Notes: generated by a model from the letters alone, not told the origin. A stretch of 64,000 bases of DNA from Hymenobacter sp. CRA2 (GCF_002007105.1 NZ_MVBC01000019.1:40316-104315); one strand, 5' to 3'. Positions 16,919 through 26,758 are shown, counted from the first letter of the stretch. Made by a program: numbers and translations.

Positions 16919-16926
16919 TATCTTTG
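16919..16926 (+). promoter_or_regulatory. -7 promoter element of the DNA polymerase IV gene
   Basis: TATCTTTG is an exact TAnnTTTG match ending 28 bases before the GTG start at 16955. No clear TTG is found about 20 bases upstream, so the promoter may be weak or regulated. Confidence 0.5.
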
Positions 16927-16954
16927 CCAACGGAGTTAGCAAACGGAGCCGGCG

Positions 16955-18037
16955 GTGGAAGCCCAATTCCCACAACGCAAGATCATTCACCTCGATATGG
17001 ATGCGTTTTACGCCTCCGTGGAGCAGCGTGACAACCCCGAGCTGCGCGGCCGGCCGGTAGCGGTGGGGGGCGCCCGGCAGCGCGGCGTGGTGGCGGCGGC
17101 CAGCTACGAGGCCCGGCAGTTCGGGGTGCGCTCAGCCATGCCCTCGGTTACGGCGCTGCGCCAGTGCCCCGAGCTGATTTTCGTGAAGCCACGCTTCGAG
17201 GTGTACAAAGCCATTTCGCGGCAGATTCGCGCCATCTTCGCCGAGTACACGCCGCTGATCGAGCCCTTGTCCTTGGACGAGGCCTACCTCGACGTGACGG
17301 AAAACCTGCCGGGCATGACTTCGGCCACACAGATTGCGCGCGACATCCGGGCCAAGATCCTGGAGCAGACGCAGCTGACGGCTTCGGCGGGCATCAGCTA
17401 CAACAAGTTTCTGGCGAAGTTGGCCTCCGATTACCGCAAGCCCAACGGGCAATTTGTCATCCGCCCCGAGCAGGGGCTGGACTTTGTGGCCGGGCTGTCG
17501 GTAGGACAGTTTCACGGCATCGGGCCGGCCACGGCCAAGAAGCTGAACGAACTGGGCATCTTCACCGGCCTGGATTTGCGCAACCAGTCCGAGCTGTTTC
17601 TGCGTCAGTACTTTGGCAAGGCCGGCGGCTACTACTACGCCATTGCCCGCGCCGAGGACCACCGCCCCGTGGTGCCCGATCGGGTGCGCAAGTCGGTGGG
17701 CTCCGAAACCACGTTTGCCCAGGACCTAACCAGCTACGAAGAGCTGGTGGAAGGCCTGCAGCCCAGCATCGACGAGGTGTGGGAGTACTGCCAGCGCGCC
17801 GAAATCCTGGGCCGCACCGTGACGGTGAAGGTGAAGTACGCCGACTTCCAACTGATTTCGCGCAGCCGCACCAGCCTCTCGCCGCTGGCCACGCCCGCGC
17901 TGCTGGCCCAGCTCACCGACGAGCTGCTGCGCGGGCTATTGCCCCTGCCCAAAGGCGTGCGCCTGCTCGGCGTGTCGCTCTCGAACCTGGAACCTATGGG
18001 CGATATGGCCGGGCGGCAGCTGGCATTTGGGTTCTGA
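16955..18037 (+). CDS. dinB: DNA polymerase IV (Y-family translesion polymerase)
   Basis: A 360-residue error-prone polymerase that copies damaged DNA. Catalytic carboxylates are Asp14 (HLDMDAFYASVEQ) and Asp108/Glu109 (LSLDEAYLD). The finger motif SYEARQFGVRSAMP and helix-hairpin-helix QFHGIGPATAKKLNELG are clear. The little-finger domain follows, and the C-terminus RQLAFGF fits a sliding-clamp-binding peptide. Length is normal. The start is GTG at 16955, just after a -7 box. It appears to be a single-gene unit, and no LexA-type operator was recognised. Confidence 0.95.
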   Translation: MEAQFPQRKIIHLDMDAFYASVEQRDNPELRGRPVAVGGARQRGVVAAASYEARQFGVRSAMPSVTALRQCPELIFVKPRFEVYKAISRQIRAIFAEYTPLIEPLSLDEAYLDVTENLPGMTSATQIARDIRAKILEQTQLTASAGISYNKFLAKLASDYRKPNGQFVIRPEQGLDFVAGLSVGQFHGIGPATAKKLNELGIFTGLDLRNQSELFLRQYFGKAGGYYYAIARAEDHRPVVPDRVRKSVGSETTFAQDLTSYEELVEGLQPSIDEVWEYCQRAEILGRTVTVKVKYADFQLISRSRTSLSPLATPALLAQLTDELLRGLLPLPKGVRLLGVSLSNLEPMGDMAGRQLAFGF

Positions 18038-18111
18038 GGGGGTGCTGAGTGCGCGGCTACATTCGGATACCGTGCGCCCGGGTACGAGCCGGCGGCGTAG
18101 CTTAGTGGCCT

Positions 18112-18558
18112 ATGCAGCGGACTCCTTGCATCGACGTATACATCCTGTTAGAGCACTTTGATGAAGCTACCATCACCTTTTTTCGGCAGCACTACCTGGA
18201 GGGCCTCTCCGATACCCAGGATAAGTATTGGTGGCCCACTGATGCCGAGGAGCACGAAATTGAGCTCGAAACGACGGATATCTGGGAGATGATGCGCTTC
18301 CTGCTGGCGCATCCGAGTCGGTACATTTTCTATTTCTCGACCGCCGAGCCAGGCGCCACTAGCACCGGAATGGTGTTTTTCAACTCCGACAAAAGGTTGA
18401 TTCTAGGCGTGGAAGTGCCGACGGCGCAGGAGCAATACTACCGTCAGAGGCTGTCCGCCGACTTCCATTCAAATCTGCTGCTCAGCTTGGGAGACGAGAT
18501 ACATCGGCCTGATTCCAAGGAGGAATTCATCCGCTGGATGAGCGCCTGCAACGGCTGA
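18112..18558 (+). CDS. Hypothetical acidic cytoplasmic protein
   Basis: A 148-residue protein from the ATG at 18112. It is acidic, has no signal peptide and forms one small alpha/beta domain: an N-terminal VDVYI-like strand, an aromatic YWWPTDAEEHEIELETTDIWEM loop, and central strands RYIFYFS and GMVFFNS. The size and layout resemble immunity-protein-like families, but no toxin is beside it and I do not assign a family. Its stop is ten bases from that of the convergent gene at 18569. Confidence 0.65.
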   Translation: MQRTPCIDVYILLEHFDEATITFFRQHYLEGLSDTQDKYWWPTDAEEHEIELETTDIWEMMRFLLAHPSRYIFYFSTAEPGATSTGMVFFNSDKRLILGVEVPTAQEQYYRQRLSADFHSNLLLSLGDEIHRPDSKEEFIRWMSACNG

Positions 18559-18568
18559 TCCGCCGATG

Positions 18569-19225
18569 CTACGCCGCCCGCTTTTTTGCCCCCGGCACGT
18601 GCACCGGCCTGCCTTTGGCCCCGCCGGTGGGCTTGGGGCCGCGGGCCTTTAGGCGCTTTTTGGTGGCCCGTTCGGCCTTGCGCACCTCGCGGTTTTCCAG
18701 GCGCTGGGGCATACGCGCCATCAGCCGGTCGCGCACGAACTGGGCGAGGTGGGAGAGGGCAATGATCTGGGTGCCGTTGAGCAGCTTCACCATGTCACGG
18801 CGGCGCAGCAGGCTCACGTGGTGCAGGCCGTGGTCCATCAGGTACTGCTTCACCTCCGAGAGGCGCAGCAAACCGGCCACGGCGCCGCGCTCCACGGTGG
18901 CGTTGTAGCGGGCGGGGCGGTGCTCGTGTAGCCCCGCGGCCGAGGCCACCAGCACGCCTACCCAGTCGGGTACGGCATCGAGAAGCTTGGCGAGGTGCTT
19001 TTCCGTGACGACGAAGGTGACAAAGTCGTAAGCCCGGGCGTAGCAGGGCAGCTGCGCGGCCACGCGCTGCAGGGTGTCGCCGTCGCTTTTCAGCTCGTAG
19101 CCGTGCATGAAGTGCGCGGTGATGTGCACCACGTCGGCGCGGGTGGTGCCGGTGGGCAGCTCATCCACGTACACGCCGCCCTGAAGCAGCGGATACAGCA
19201 GCGCACGGATGTCGGGGTCATTCAT
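18569..19225 (-). CDS. sce7726 family protein
   Basis: A 218-residue protein. The first 105 residues carry the sce7726-family pattern: MNDPDIRALLYPLL, VDELPTGTTRADVVHI, then HGYELKSDGDTLQRVAAQLPCYARAYDFVTFVV. The D-x-n-ExK arrangement resembles PD-(D/E)xK nuclease folds, so a nucleic-acid role is possible but unproven for this family. The C-terminus is a basic tail (RKAERATKKRLKARGPKPTGG) suited to nucleic-acid binding. It follows the acetyltransferase gene by 47 bases on the same strand. Confidence 0.75.
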   Translation of the reverse strand: MNDPDIRALLYPLLQGGVYVDELPTGTTRADVVHITAHFMHGYELKSDGDTLQRVAAQLPCYARAYDFVTFVVTEKHLAKLLDAVPDWVGVLVASAAGLHEHRPARYNATVERGAVAGLLRLSEVKQYLMDHGLHHVSLLRRRDMVKLLNGTQIIALSHLAQFVRDRLMARMPQRLENREVRKAERATKKRLKARGPKPTGGAKGRPVHVPGAKKRAA

Positions 19226-19272
19226 GGAACCCCGAAGTTACACCGGCTCGGGCGGTCTGCCAAGCCGGGGCG

Positions 19273-19812
19273 CTAGGGCTGCGGCGCAGCGGCCAGCGGT
19301 TTGGTGAGTACCAGCAGCGTTAAGGCCTGTTTGGGAATGCCGTGCTGCGGGTCGTTGGGGAAGGGCCGCGTTTCGCCGCTGCGCCGGTAGCCGTGTCGCT
19401 CGTACCAGGCCACCAGCTCGGGACGGTCGGCCAGTACCGTCATGGTGGCCGTGCGGCAGCGGTGCTGCGCGCCGTAGGCTTCGGCCGCGGCCAGCAGGTG
19501 CTTGCCCAGGCCGCTGGCCTGCCGCTCGGGCGCCACGGCCAGCAGGCCCACGTACACCTCGTCGGCCCGAAGCTGCAGGTACACGCAGCCGAGTAGCTGC
19601 TGCGCCGCATCCCGCGCCAGCAGAATGCGGGCCTCGGGGGTACGCAGCAACTCGGCGAGGGCTGCCGCGTCGGTGCGCGGCCCTGCGAGCAGGTGGCTTT
19701 CGGCCGTCCAGCCCACTTGCCCGGCTGCGCCGCGGTAGGCGCGGTTAACCAAAGCTTCGAGTTCAGAAATATCGGCGGCGGTAGCAGTGCTGAGCTGAAC
19801 GGGGGAATTCAT
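19273..19812 (-). CDS. GNAT family N-acetyltransferase
   Basis: A 179-residue acetyl-CoA-dependent transferase. The fold order is visible: strand VQLSTATAADISELEALVNRAYRG, central strand QLLGCVYLQLRADEVYVGLLAVAPERQASGLGKHLL with the Q-x-x-G-x-G/A acetyl-CoA loop (RQASGLGKHL), and the terminal motif LVAWYERHGYRRSGETRPF. The length is typical. The substrate (small molecule, peptide or protein) cannot be predicted. It starts the probable two-gene unit with the sce7726 gene. Confidence 0.9.
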   Translation of the reverse strand: MNSPVQLSTATAADISELEALVNRAYRGAAGQVGWTAESHLLAGPRTDAAALAELLRTPEARILLARDAAQQLLGCVYLQLRADEVYVGLLAVAPERQASGLGKHLLAAAEAYGAQHRCRTATMTVLADRPELVAWYERHGYRRSGETRPFPNDPQHGIPKQALTLLVLTKPLAAAPQP

Positions 19813-20103
19813 GGCGCAAAATAATGGCCCGGCCGCATGCTGTGGTTTTTAGAATTCGGTAGCCTGTAAAGGCTGGGTAGACCTGCTGTTGAGTTTAGTT
19901 TAATTTTTTTGTGGTTTTGTTATAAAGTTTATAGCTTTCAATCGTAGCGCTACGCCGCCAGTGGTCAACGGGGCAGTTTGCCAGGCAAACTGAGAAGTAG
20001 GAGAAGTGCAGGGAACAAGGAAGTGAAGTAGGCCAATCAGAGCTAAGAATTCATACCAGTACCTGTCCGAGGAGCATGCATTCCCATTGTAAACCGCAGT
20101 ATT

Positions 20104-22134
20104 ATGACCGTATTGAGACACTGTGTACGGCCTTTGTCCCTTGTATTGGTTGCGGCGGCGCCCGCCGCGGCCCAAACCGCTATTAACGACCTTTCGCCCG
20201 CCGCCAATGCGACCAGCGCGGGGCAGGCATTGCCAGTAGAAGTAAGCTTCAGCCGCGCCATGCAGGCTAGTGCTGTCTCTGCCTTGCGGGTGTACAGCGC
20301 CCAGCGCGGCGGCTGCCGTACGGGTCACAGCGGTACGACCTCCGTCAACGGGGTGCACGTGAACTTTGCGCCCAGCTATAACTGGCGTCCCGGCGAAACG
20401 GTGGCAGCTACCGTCACGACGGCGGCGCGCAGCGTCAACAACCAGAACCTGGAAAAAGCCCGCGTGTACCAGTTCACGGCGGCGGCCGGGGGCAGCGGGC
20501 GGGGCTTCTTTCTGAGCCCGGGCAGCGCCGCCACGGCTGAGTTGCCCGTGGGGGCTGGTGCCCGCACCATCGCCGCCGCCGACGTGGACAACGACGGCGA
20601 CCTGGACCTCATTACCGGCGACGCGGCCGCCGACGGGCGCAGCGGTGGGGCTCTCACCATTCGGCTCAACGACGGCCGGGGGGTGTTCAGCCTTGGTGGC
20701 GTGTACACCGTCGGCGACGAGTTTACCAGCCTGCTGAACCTCGTGGTGGGGGACGTGGATGCCGATGGAGACATCGACGTGGCGGCGTATTCTTACGGCC
20801 CGCAGGCCCGCGGTATGCGCATCTGCCTGAACGACGGCGCCGGGCACTTTACTGCTACCTCCGCCGGGGCGCCCTCCGTGGGGCGCTTCACCTTTGGCCT
20901 GACCATGGGCGACGTGGACGGTGACGGCGACCTGGACCTGGCCTCTACCACCACCGACCAAGGGGCCATCTACGTCCGCTTCAACAACGGCGACGGCACC
21001 TACGCCGCGACGGGCGCCGATGTGCCCGTGAGCAACGAGCCGCGCAGCGTGGCCCTGGCTGATGTGGATAGTGACGGCGACCTGGATATCGTGGCGAGCT
21101 GCGCCCGATTCGGCATAGTGAGCGTGCGCCTCAACAACGGCAGCGGCAGCTTTAGCGGCGGTGGCGACTTCATCGTGGGCGCCAATGCCAACGGCCTGCA
21201 GTTGGCCGACCTCGACCAGGACGGCGACCTGGACCTGCTCACCACGAATCTGAACGGCACCGAAGCCAGCCAACTGACCGTGCGCTTCAACAATGGCACG
21301 GGCAGCTTCAGCGGTGGCACCCAGTACTACCTCGGCGTCGATGCGCTGAGCGTGAAAACCGCCGACGTGGACGGTGACGGCGACCTGGATGCGCTGGCGC
21401 CGAACACGACGGACAATACCGTCTCGGTAGCCCTCAACAACGGCCGAGGGGTATTCGTCATGCAGCCCGCTATCAGCGTGACGACCAACCCCCAAGGCCT
21501 GGAAGTGGCTGACCTCGACGGCGACAACGACCTGGATCTACTCAGTGCCAGCGGGGCCGCCGTGAGCGTGCGCCTCAACCAGGCAGCCGCCGCTCCGCTG
21601 CCCGTGGCGCTGACGCGCTTTACGGCCGAGCGCCGCGGCTCCACGGCTTACCTGGAATGGACCACCGCCCAGGAGAAGACCAACGCCGGCTTTGCGGTGG
21701 AAGCCTCCGCTGACGGCGCCAGCTTCCGCCGCATCGGTTGGGTGGCCGGCCATGGCAACAGCTCCGTGGCCCACACCTACCATTTCACCGATGCGCGCCT
21801 GACCCGCTACGGCAGCAATACCGTGTATTACCGCCTGCGCCAGCAGGATACCGACGGCACCGAAACGACCTCGGCGGTGCAGGCCGTGGCCTTGCCGCCG
21901 GGCAGCCGCGAGCTGGCCCAGTTGGCGGTATGGCCCAATCCCGCGCGCGAAGCCGTGTGGGTAGAGGGGGCGGCTCCCGGCCAGGCCGTGCAGGTACTGG
22001 ATGCCATGGGGCGCGTGGTGTTCAGCAGCGTAATGGCGGATTCGGGACCGGCGCAGCTAAGGCTGCCCGCGCTGCCGGCCGGCACCTACGCCGTGCGCTG
22101 CGGCCGCGAAACGAGGCGGCTAGTCGTCGAATAA
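20104..22134 (+). CDS. Type IX-secreted FG-GAP/VCBS repeat protein
   Basis: A 676-residue surface or secreted protein. After a signal peptide (about residues 1-23) comes an SbsA-type Ig domain (about 26-120). Seven FG-GAP/VCBS units follow, each with an EF-like calcium loop such as DVDNDGDLDL, DVDADGDIDV, DVDGDGDLDL and DLDQDGDLDL, expected to build a beta-propeller. A fibronectin-like linker (TRFTAERRGSTAYLEWTTAQ) leads to a type IX secretion C-terminal sorting domain (VWPNPA...LPAGTYAVRCG) that directs export through the Por system. The ligand is unknown; such propellers often bind glycans or proteins. It is a single gene. Confidence 0.92.
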   Translation: MTVLRHCVRPLSLVLVAAAPAAAQTAINDLSPAANATSAGQALPVEVSFSRAMQASAVSALRVYSAQRGGCRTGHSGTTSVNGVHVNFAPSYNWRPGETVAATVTTAARSVNNQNLEKARVYQFTAAAGGSGRGFFLSPGSAATAELPVGAGARTIAAADVDNDGDLDLITGDAAADGRSGGALTIRLNDGRGVFSLGGVYTVGDEFTSLLNLVVGDVDADGDIDVAAYSYGPQARGMRICLNDGAGHFTATSAGAPSVGRFTFGLTMGDVDGDGDLDLASTTTDQGAIYVRFNNGDGTYAATGADVPVSNEPRSVALADVDSDGDLDIVASCARFGIVSVRLNNGSGSFSGGGDFIVGANANGLQLADLDQDGDLDLLTTNLNGTEASQLTVRFNNGTGSFSGGTQYYLGVDALSVKTADVDGDGDLDALAPNTTDNTVSVALNNGRGVFVMQPAISVTTNPQGLEVADLDGDNDLDLLSASGAAVSVRLNQAAAAPLPVALTRFTAERRGSTAYLEWTTAQEKTNAGFAVEASADGASFRRIGWVAGHGNSSVAHTYHFTDARLTRYGSNTVYYRLRQQDTDGTETTSAVQAVALPPGSRELAQLAVWPNPAREAVWVEGAAPGQAVQVLDAMGRVVFSSVMADSGPAQLRLPALPAGTYAVRCGRETRRLVVE

Positions 22135-22152
22135 GCCCGTCTGTCCGGCACG

Positions 22153-22196
22153 CGCGGGGTGCGTCGGCCTGCACGGCAGGTTCGGCGCGCCCCGCG
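22153..22196 (+). terminator. Probable terminator hairpin
   Basis: CGCGGGGTGCG pairs with CGCGCCCCGCG with one mismatch, about 20 bases past the stop at 22134, and is followed by GGGGCTTTT. Moderate support. Confidence 0.5.
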
Positions 22197-22266
22197 GGGC
22201 TTTTACCTGCGCCCTGAACGGAGTAATTCAGTAGCTTCGCTGCCGGTGCCGGGCCGCGTTGGCGCG

Positions 22267-22274
22267 TATTTTTG
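22267..22274 (+). promoter_or_regulatory. -7 promoter element of the LacI gene
   Basis: TATTTTTG matches TAnnTTTG and lies 88 bases upstream of the ATG at 22363. The -33 box is not clear. Confidence 0.4.
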
Positions 22275-22362
22275 CGCCGTCCGAAAGCTGGGGTAGCCGC
22301 TGCTACGCTTCCCAGGTCGGCACCTGCTGCCGCGGCCATTCAGGGGCGGGCGCGTTACCACG

Positions 22363-23403
22363 ATGGCCAAAGCAAACAAGCGCGTTTCCATTGCCGACCT
22401 CGCCGCGGAGCTGGGCCTGTCCACTTCCACGATTTCGCGCGCCCTCAACAACGCCGTCGACGTGAGCGACGCGACCAAGGCGCAGGTATGGGCCCTGGCC
22501 GAAAAGCTAGGCTACCAGCCCAACACCCTGGCCGCCGCCCTGCGCCGCGGCCGCAGTAATCTGCTCGGCGTCATCGTACCGCACATCACCGGGGCATTTT
22601 TTCCGGCCATCGTGCACGGCATCGAGGACGTGGCCAGCAAGGCCGGCTACAATGTGCTCATCTGCCAGTCGAACGAGGACGTGGCGCAGGAGCAAAAGCA
22701 CATCGATGCGCTGCTGCAGGCCCAGGTCGACGGGGTGCTGGTATCCATGTCGAATACCACGCGCGAGCTGACGCACTTCGAAAAAGTGCGCAAGCACGGG
22801 GTGCCGCTGGTGTTCTTCGACCGCATGCCCGAGCTGCCCGGCAGCAGCGGCGTGGTGGTGGATGACTACCGCGGCGCTTACCAGGTGATGGAGCATCTGA
22901 TCAGCCAGGGCTGCCGCCGCATAGCGCACCTCGCGGGCCCGCTGCACCTGAACACCACCTACAACCGCTACCGCGCTTACCACGACGCGCTGCTGGCCCA
23001 TCAGCTGCCGCACGACACGCGCCTGGTGTACCAGCTGCCCGATTCCAGCGTGGAGGCCGGCATGGCCGCCATGCGCGAACTGCTGCGCCTGCAGCCGCGC
23101 CCCGACGCCGTGTTTTCGGCTTACGACTTCCCCGCTGGCGGCGCGCTCCAATTGCTGGAGGAGGCTGCCCTGCGCGTCCCCACTGATGTGGCTTTGGCTG
23201 GCTTCAGCAACGAGCCCTTTACCACCATGATCCGGCCGCAGCTAACCTCAGTGGATCAGCGCGGGCAGCAGCTCGGCGAAATAGCGGTGCAGCTGTTTCT
23301 GCAGCTGCAAAAGCGCACCGAAAACTTCGCCGGGCAGCGCATCGTGCTCAAGCCCCACCTGATTGTGCGCGAGTCGTCGCGGCGGGAGCCGGTAGCGCAG
23401 TAG
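22363..23403 (+). CDS. LacI-family transcriptional regulator
   Basis: A 346-residue sugar-responsive repressor or activator. The N-terminal DNA-binding domain is classic: VSIADLAAELGLSTSTISRALNN with hinge helix LAAALRRGRSN near 58-68. A periplasmic-binding-protein-like effector domain follows (LLGVIVPHITGAFFPAIVHGIE, then DGVLVSMSN, VVVDDYRGAYQVMEHLISQG). It is transcribed towards a four-gene xylan/xylose cluster on the other strand and is the obvious candidate regulator of that locus. The effector is probably a pentose or its derivative (inference). Confidence 0.93.
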   Translation: MAKANKRVSIADLAAELGLSTSTISRALNNAVDVSDATKAQVWALAEKLGYQPNTLAAALRRGRSNLLGVIVPHITGAFFPAIVHGIEDVASKAGYNVLICQSNEDVAQEQKHIDALLQAQVDGVLVSMSNTTRELTHFEKVRKHGVPLVFFDRMPELPGSSGVVVDDYRGAYQVMEHLISQGCRRIAHLAGPLHLNTTYNRYRAYHDALLAHQLPHDTRLVYQLPDSSVEAGMAAMRELLRLQPRPDAVFSAYDFPAGGALQLLEEAALRVPTDVALAGFSNEPFTTMIRPQLTSVDQRGQQLGEIAVQLFLQLQKRTENFAGQRIVLKPHLIVRESSRREPVAQ

Positions 23404-23491
23404 CTGCCTGAAGCTTATGACACCCTGTTTCCGCATGGAACTAGCTTTAGTGCTACCACAAACTAAAGGGGCTGCTCAGGCATCAAAACCA

Positions 23492-23531
23492 AACGGCGCC
23501 GGCCTGCTACATGGAGCAGGCCGGCGCCGTT
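23492..23531. terminator. Bidirectional terminator hairpin
   Basis: A perfect 17-base stem (AACGGCGCCGGCCTGCT, 23492-23508, against 23515-23531) with a 6-base loop. It lies between the convergent LacI and symporter genes. Confidence 0.85.
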
Positions 23532-23558
23532 GTCATTAGGCGCTAGATGACTCGCGGC

Positions 23559-25304
23559 TTACCAGTAAGCCGTGTAGAGCACCGTTAGCAGGGCAATGAC
23601 CACCAGCGAGCCGATGGCGAAGCTGCGGTGCGGGCGGAACATGGCCGTATCCACGATGAGGCCCTTGGGCTGCACGCCGCGGCTAGTTTCGATCAGGCTG
23701 ATGATGACCATGGCGATGATGCAGATGACGAACACGAAGCCCATCCGGTCGAGGAAGGGAATTTCGTAAACGCCGGCGGCATTGGGCACCGCGAAGCCCA
23801 GCGGGGCCAGGAACGACAGATCAACCATGCCCGGAAGGAACTTGAAGAGCACCGAGAGCAGGAAGCCGCCGATGGTGGCAAACAAGGCCGCCGAGGACGT
23901 GGTGCGCTTCCAGAAGAAGCCCAGGATGAACATGGCGAAGATGCCCGGCGACACGAAGCCGGTGTATTCCTGGATGTACTGGAAGCCGCCTTTCTTATCA
24001 ATGCCCAGGTGCGGGGCGATGAGCACGCCCAGAATCATGGCTACTACCACCGTGATTTTACCCACGTTCACCATCTTCTTTTCCGAAGCGTCCACGTTCA
24101 GCACCTTCTTGTAAATGTCGAGGGTGAAGATGGTGGCAATGGAGTTGGCTTTGCCGGCCAACGAAGCTACCACGGCGGCCGTGAGGGCGGCGAAGGAGAG
24201 ACCCTTCAGACCCGTGGGTAGAATGTTGAGCAGCACCGGGTAGGCGCGGTCGGGGTTCAGGTCGTCGCCCGTCCCGAACTCGGTGGCGCCGAACACGCCT
24301 TCCTTGTAGAGCACGTAGGCCGCGATGCCGGGCAGCACCACAATAACGGGCATGAGCAGCTTCAGGAAGGCGGCAAACAAGATACCGTTGCGGGCCGTGG
24401 GCAGATCAGCACCGAGGGCGCGCTGGGTGATGTACTGGTTGCAGCCCCAGTAGTTCAGGTTCACAATCCACATGCCGCCGAGCAGCACCGTCAGGCCGGG
24501 CAGGTCGATGAAGTCGGGGTCGTCGCGGTCCACGATCATGTGGAAGTGGTCGTTGGCGGCCTTGGTCATTTCGGAGAAGCCGGCCAGCACGCCCGTTTGG
24601 CCGAAGTGCTCGGCTACCATGTTCAGCGCCAGGTACGTAGTGGCCAAACCGCCCAGAATCAGGAAGAACACCTGAATGACGTCGGTAAAGCCGATAACCT
24701 TCATGCCGCCCAGCGTGATGATGACGGCGAAAAAGGCCAGGGCATACATGCAGAAATCCAGGTTCAGGCCGGAAATGCTGCTCACGGCAATGGCGCCGAG
24801 GTACAGAATCGAGGTCAGGTTCACCACCACGTACAGCGCCAGCCAGAAAATGGCCATGATCATGGCCACCGTGCTGTTGTAGCGCTGGCTCAGGAACTGC
24901 GGCATCGTGAAGATGTGGTTCTTCAGGTATACCGGGATGAAGAACGTGGCCACGATGATGAGCGTAAGGGCGGCCATCCACTCGTAAGTGGAAATAGCCA
25001 GGCCGATCTTGAAGCCCGAGCCCGACATGCCCACGAACTGCTCGGCGGAGATGTTGGAGGCGATGAGCGAGGAGCCAATGGCCCACCACGTGAGGGAGCC
25101 TTCGGCCAGGAAGTAGTCCTTCGAGTCGCCTTCCACGGTGCCGTCGTGGCCCGTCTTGCGGCGGTATACCCAAATGCCGTAGCCGGCGACAATCAGGAAA
25201 TAAATGAAAAAGACGACGTAGTCGAGGGTGGACAGCTGGTGCACTGGCGGAGGATTGGAGTAGGCAATGGCGGTAAAAATGAGCAATGCAGCCGAGAGTA
25301 CCAT
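23559..25304 (-). CDS. Sodium/sugar symporter (SSS family, vSGLT-like)
   Basis: A 581-residue inner-membrane transporter with about 14 helices. SSS/SGLT features are clear: DYFLAEGSLTWWAIGSSLIASNISAEQFVGMSGSG in the first repeat (the segment that unwinds and binds Na+), YEWMAALTLI, and the MKVIGFTDVIQVFFLILGG motif. It is the last gene of the xylose cluster, 41 bases after xylose isomerase, so Na+-coupled xylose (or related sugar) uptake is the likely role. The family also includes glucose/galactose carriers, so the substrate is inferred from context. Confidence 0.92.
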   Translation of the reverse strand: MVLSAALLIFTAIAYSNPPPVHQLSTLDYVVFFIYFLIVAGYGIWVYRRKTGHDGTVEGDSKDYFLAEGSLTWWAIGSSLIASNISAEQFVGMSGSGFKIGLAISTYEWMAALTLIIVATFFIPVYLKNHIFTMPQFLSQRYNSTVAMIMAIFWLALYVVVNLTSILYLGAIAVSSISGLNLDFCMYALAFFAVIITLGGMKVIGFTDVIQVFFLILGGLATTYLALNMVAEHFGQTGVLAGFSEMTKAANDHFHMIVDRDDPDFIDLPGLTVLLGGMWIVNLNYWGCNQYITQRALGADLPTARNGILFAAFLKLLMPVIVVLPGIAAYVLYKEGVFGATEFGTGDDLNPDRAYPVLLNILPTGLKGLSFAALTAAVVASLAGKANSIATIFTLDIYKKVLNVDASEKKMVNVGKITVVVAMILGVLIAPHLGIDKKGGFQYIQEYTGFVSPGIFAMFILGFFWKRTTSSAALFATIGGFLLSVLFKFLPGMVDLSFLAPLGFAVPNAAGVYEIPFLDRMGFVFVICIIAMVIISLIETSRGVQPKGLIVDTAMFRPHRSFAIGSLVVIALLTVLYTAYW

Positions 25305-25345
25305 CCTGTAGAGGCGGTATTCTCGGGCTGCACGGCCCCTTTTTC

Positions 25346-26656
25346 CTAGATAAAGCGGTTAATCAGGTTCTCCAGGTACTCCTGGCGGCCGCTGACGACG
25401 GCGGGCTCCCCATTCTGGGCGGCGTAGTCGCGCAGCTGCTCCAGGCTCATTTGGCCCTGCTCGAAGGCCTGACCGGCGCCCTCATCAAACGAGGCGTAGC
25501 GCTGCTGGCGCAGCTGGCGGTAGTCCGATTTCTGCAGCACGTTGTCGGCCGTGATGAGGGCGCGGGCGAAGATATCCATGCCGCCGATGTGGGCGTGGAA
25601 CAGATCCTGCACGTCAGTGGAGTTGCGGCGGATTTTGGCGTCGAAGTTGATGCCGCCGCCCTGCAGCCCGCCGTGCTCCAGAATCACCAGCATGGCCTCG
25701 GTCAGCTCGTAGATGTCGTTGGGGAACTGGTCAGTGTCCCAGCCGTTCTGGTAGTCGCCGCGGTTGGCGTCGATGCTGCCGAGCAGGCCGGCGTCGGCGG
25801 CTACCTGCAGCTCGTGCTGGAAGGTGTGGCCGGCCAGCGTGGCGTGGTTTACCTCCAGGTTCAGCTTGAAGTCGTCCTGCAGGCCGTACTGGCGCAGGAA
25901 GCCGATGACGGTGGCCGCGTCGTAGTCGTATTGGTGCTTGGTGGGCTCCATGGGCTTGGGCTCGATGAAGAACGTGCCCTGGAAGCCGTTGCGGCGGGCG
26001 TAGTCCTTGGCCGTGTGCAGGAACTTAGCGAAGTGTTCCTGCTCGCGCTTCATATTGGTATTGAGCAGCGTCATATAGCCTTCGCGGCCGCCCCAGAACA
26101 CGTAGTTCTCGCCGCCCAGCGCGATGGTCGCGTCCAGCGCGGCCTTCACCTGCGCCGCGCCGTGGGCCAGCACGTGGAAGTCGGGGTTGGTGGCGGCGCC
26201 GTTCATGTAGCGGCGGTGCGAGAAGAGGTTGGCCGTGCCCCAGAGCAGCTTGATACCGGTTTCCTGCTGCTTCTGCTTGGCGTACTCCACCATGGTCTGC
26301 AGGCGTCGCTCATTGTCGGCCACGTCGTTGGTGTAATCCACCACGTCTACGTCGTGGAAGCAGTAGTAGGGCAGGCTCAGCTTGGTCATGAACTCGAAGG
26401 CCGCGTCCATCTTGGCCTTGGCGCGGCCGATGGGGTCGGCGTCGGCGTCCCAGGGAAACAGGTGCGTCGGCTCGCCGAAGGGGTCGGCGCCGGAGCCGTT
26501 GAAGGAGTGCCAGTAGGCGCCGGCGAAGCGCAGCCACTCCTTCATGGGCTTGCCCGCTACTACGCGGGTTTCGTCGTACCAGCGGAAAGCCAGCGGGTTG
26601 TCGGTGTCGCGGCCTTCGTATTTGATTTGGGGAATGCTGCTGAAAAGGGTGCTCAT
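25346..26656 (-). CDS. xylA: Xylose isomerase
   Basis: A 436-residue cytoplasmic TIM-barrel enzyme converting D-xylose to D-xylulose with divalent metals. The active-site pair His101/Asp104 (CFHDVDVV) sits at the same numbering as in the E. coli enzyme. The metal-binding strand [18 protein letters not shown], the FWGGREGY motif and [17 protein letters not shown] are all present. The length is that of class II enzymes. It follows xylB by about 100 bases, with a palindromic repeat between them, and precedes the symporter. Confidence 0.98.
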   Translation of the reverse strand: MSTLFSSIPQIKYEGRDTDNPLAFRWYDETRVVAGKPMKEWLRFAGAYWHSFNGSGADPFGEPTHLFPWDADADPIGRAKAKMDAAFEFMTKLSLPYYCFHDVDVVDYTNDVADNERRLQTMVEYAKQKQQETGIKLLWGTANLFSHRRYMNGAATNPDFHVLAHGAAQVKAALDATIALGGENYVFWGGREGYMTLLNTNMKREQEHFAKFLHTAKDYARRNGFQGTFFIEPKPMEPTKHQYDYDAATVIGFLRQYGLQDDFKLNLEVNHATLAGHTFQHELQVAADAGLLGSIDANRGDYQNGWDTDQFPNDIYELTEAMLVILEHGGLQGGGINFDAKIRRNSTDVQDLFHAHIGGMDIFARALITADNVLQKSDYRQLRQQRYASFDEGAGQAFEQGQMSLEQLRDYAAQNGEPAVVSGRQEYLENLINRFI

Positions 26657-26715
26657 ATGTAGTGGGAAGTGGGGTGAGTAGTAAAGGCGTAAAGGCCAGT
26701 CGGTTAAAGCTAAGG

Positions 26716-26749
26716 CTAGTTTCCCTCCTCAGATGAGGAGGGAAACTAG
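26716..26749. repeat. Short perfect palindromic repeat between xylB and xylA
   Basis: CTAGTTTCCCTCCTCA and its exact complement are separated by two bases. The CCCTCCTCAG/CTGAGGAGGG core recurs twice at 41.86-41.98 kb, so this is one copy of a dispersed palindromic element. It may attenuate or stabilise the xyl transcript. Confidence 0.75.
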
Positions 26750-26758
26750 CTTCTAGCC

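Noticed and set aside
19900..21495. Minus-strand open frame of 531 codons opposite the FG-GAP gene
   Set aside because: A His/Val/Gly/Ala-rich shadow of a GC-rich repeat gene. The plus strand has a signal peptide, calcium-loop repeats and a sorting domain.
24540..26662. Long plus-strand frames opposite the symporter and xylA genes
   Set aside because: They are frames mirrored from strongly conserved genes with clear active-site motifs on the minus strand, common in high-GC DNA.
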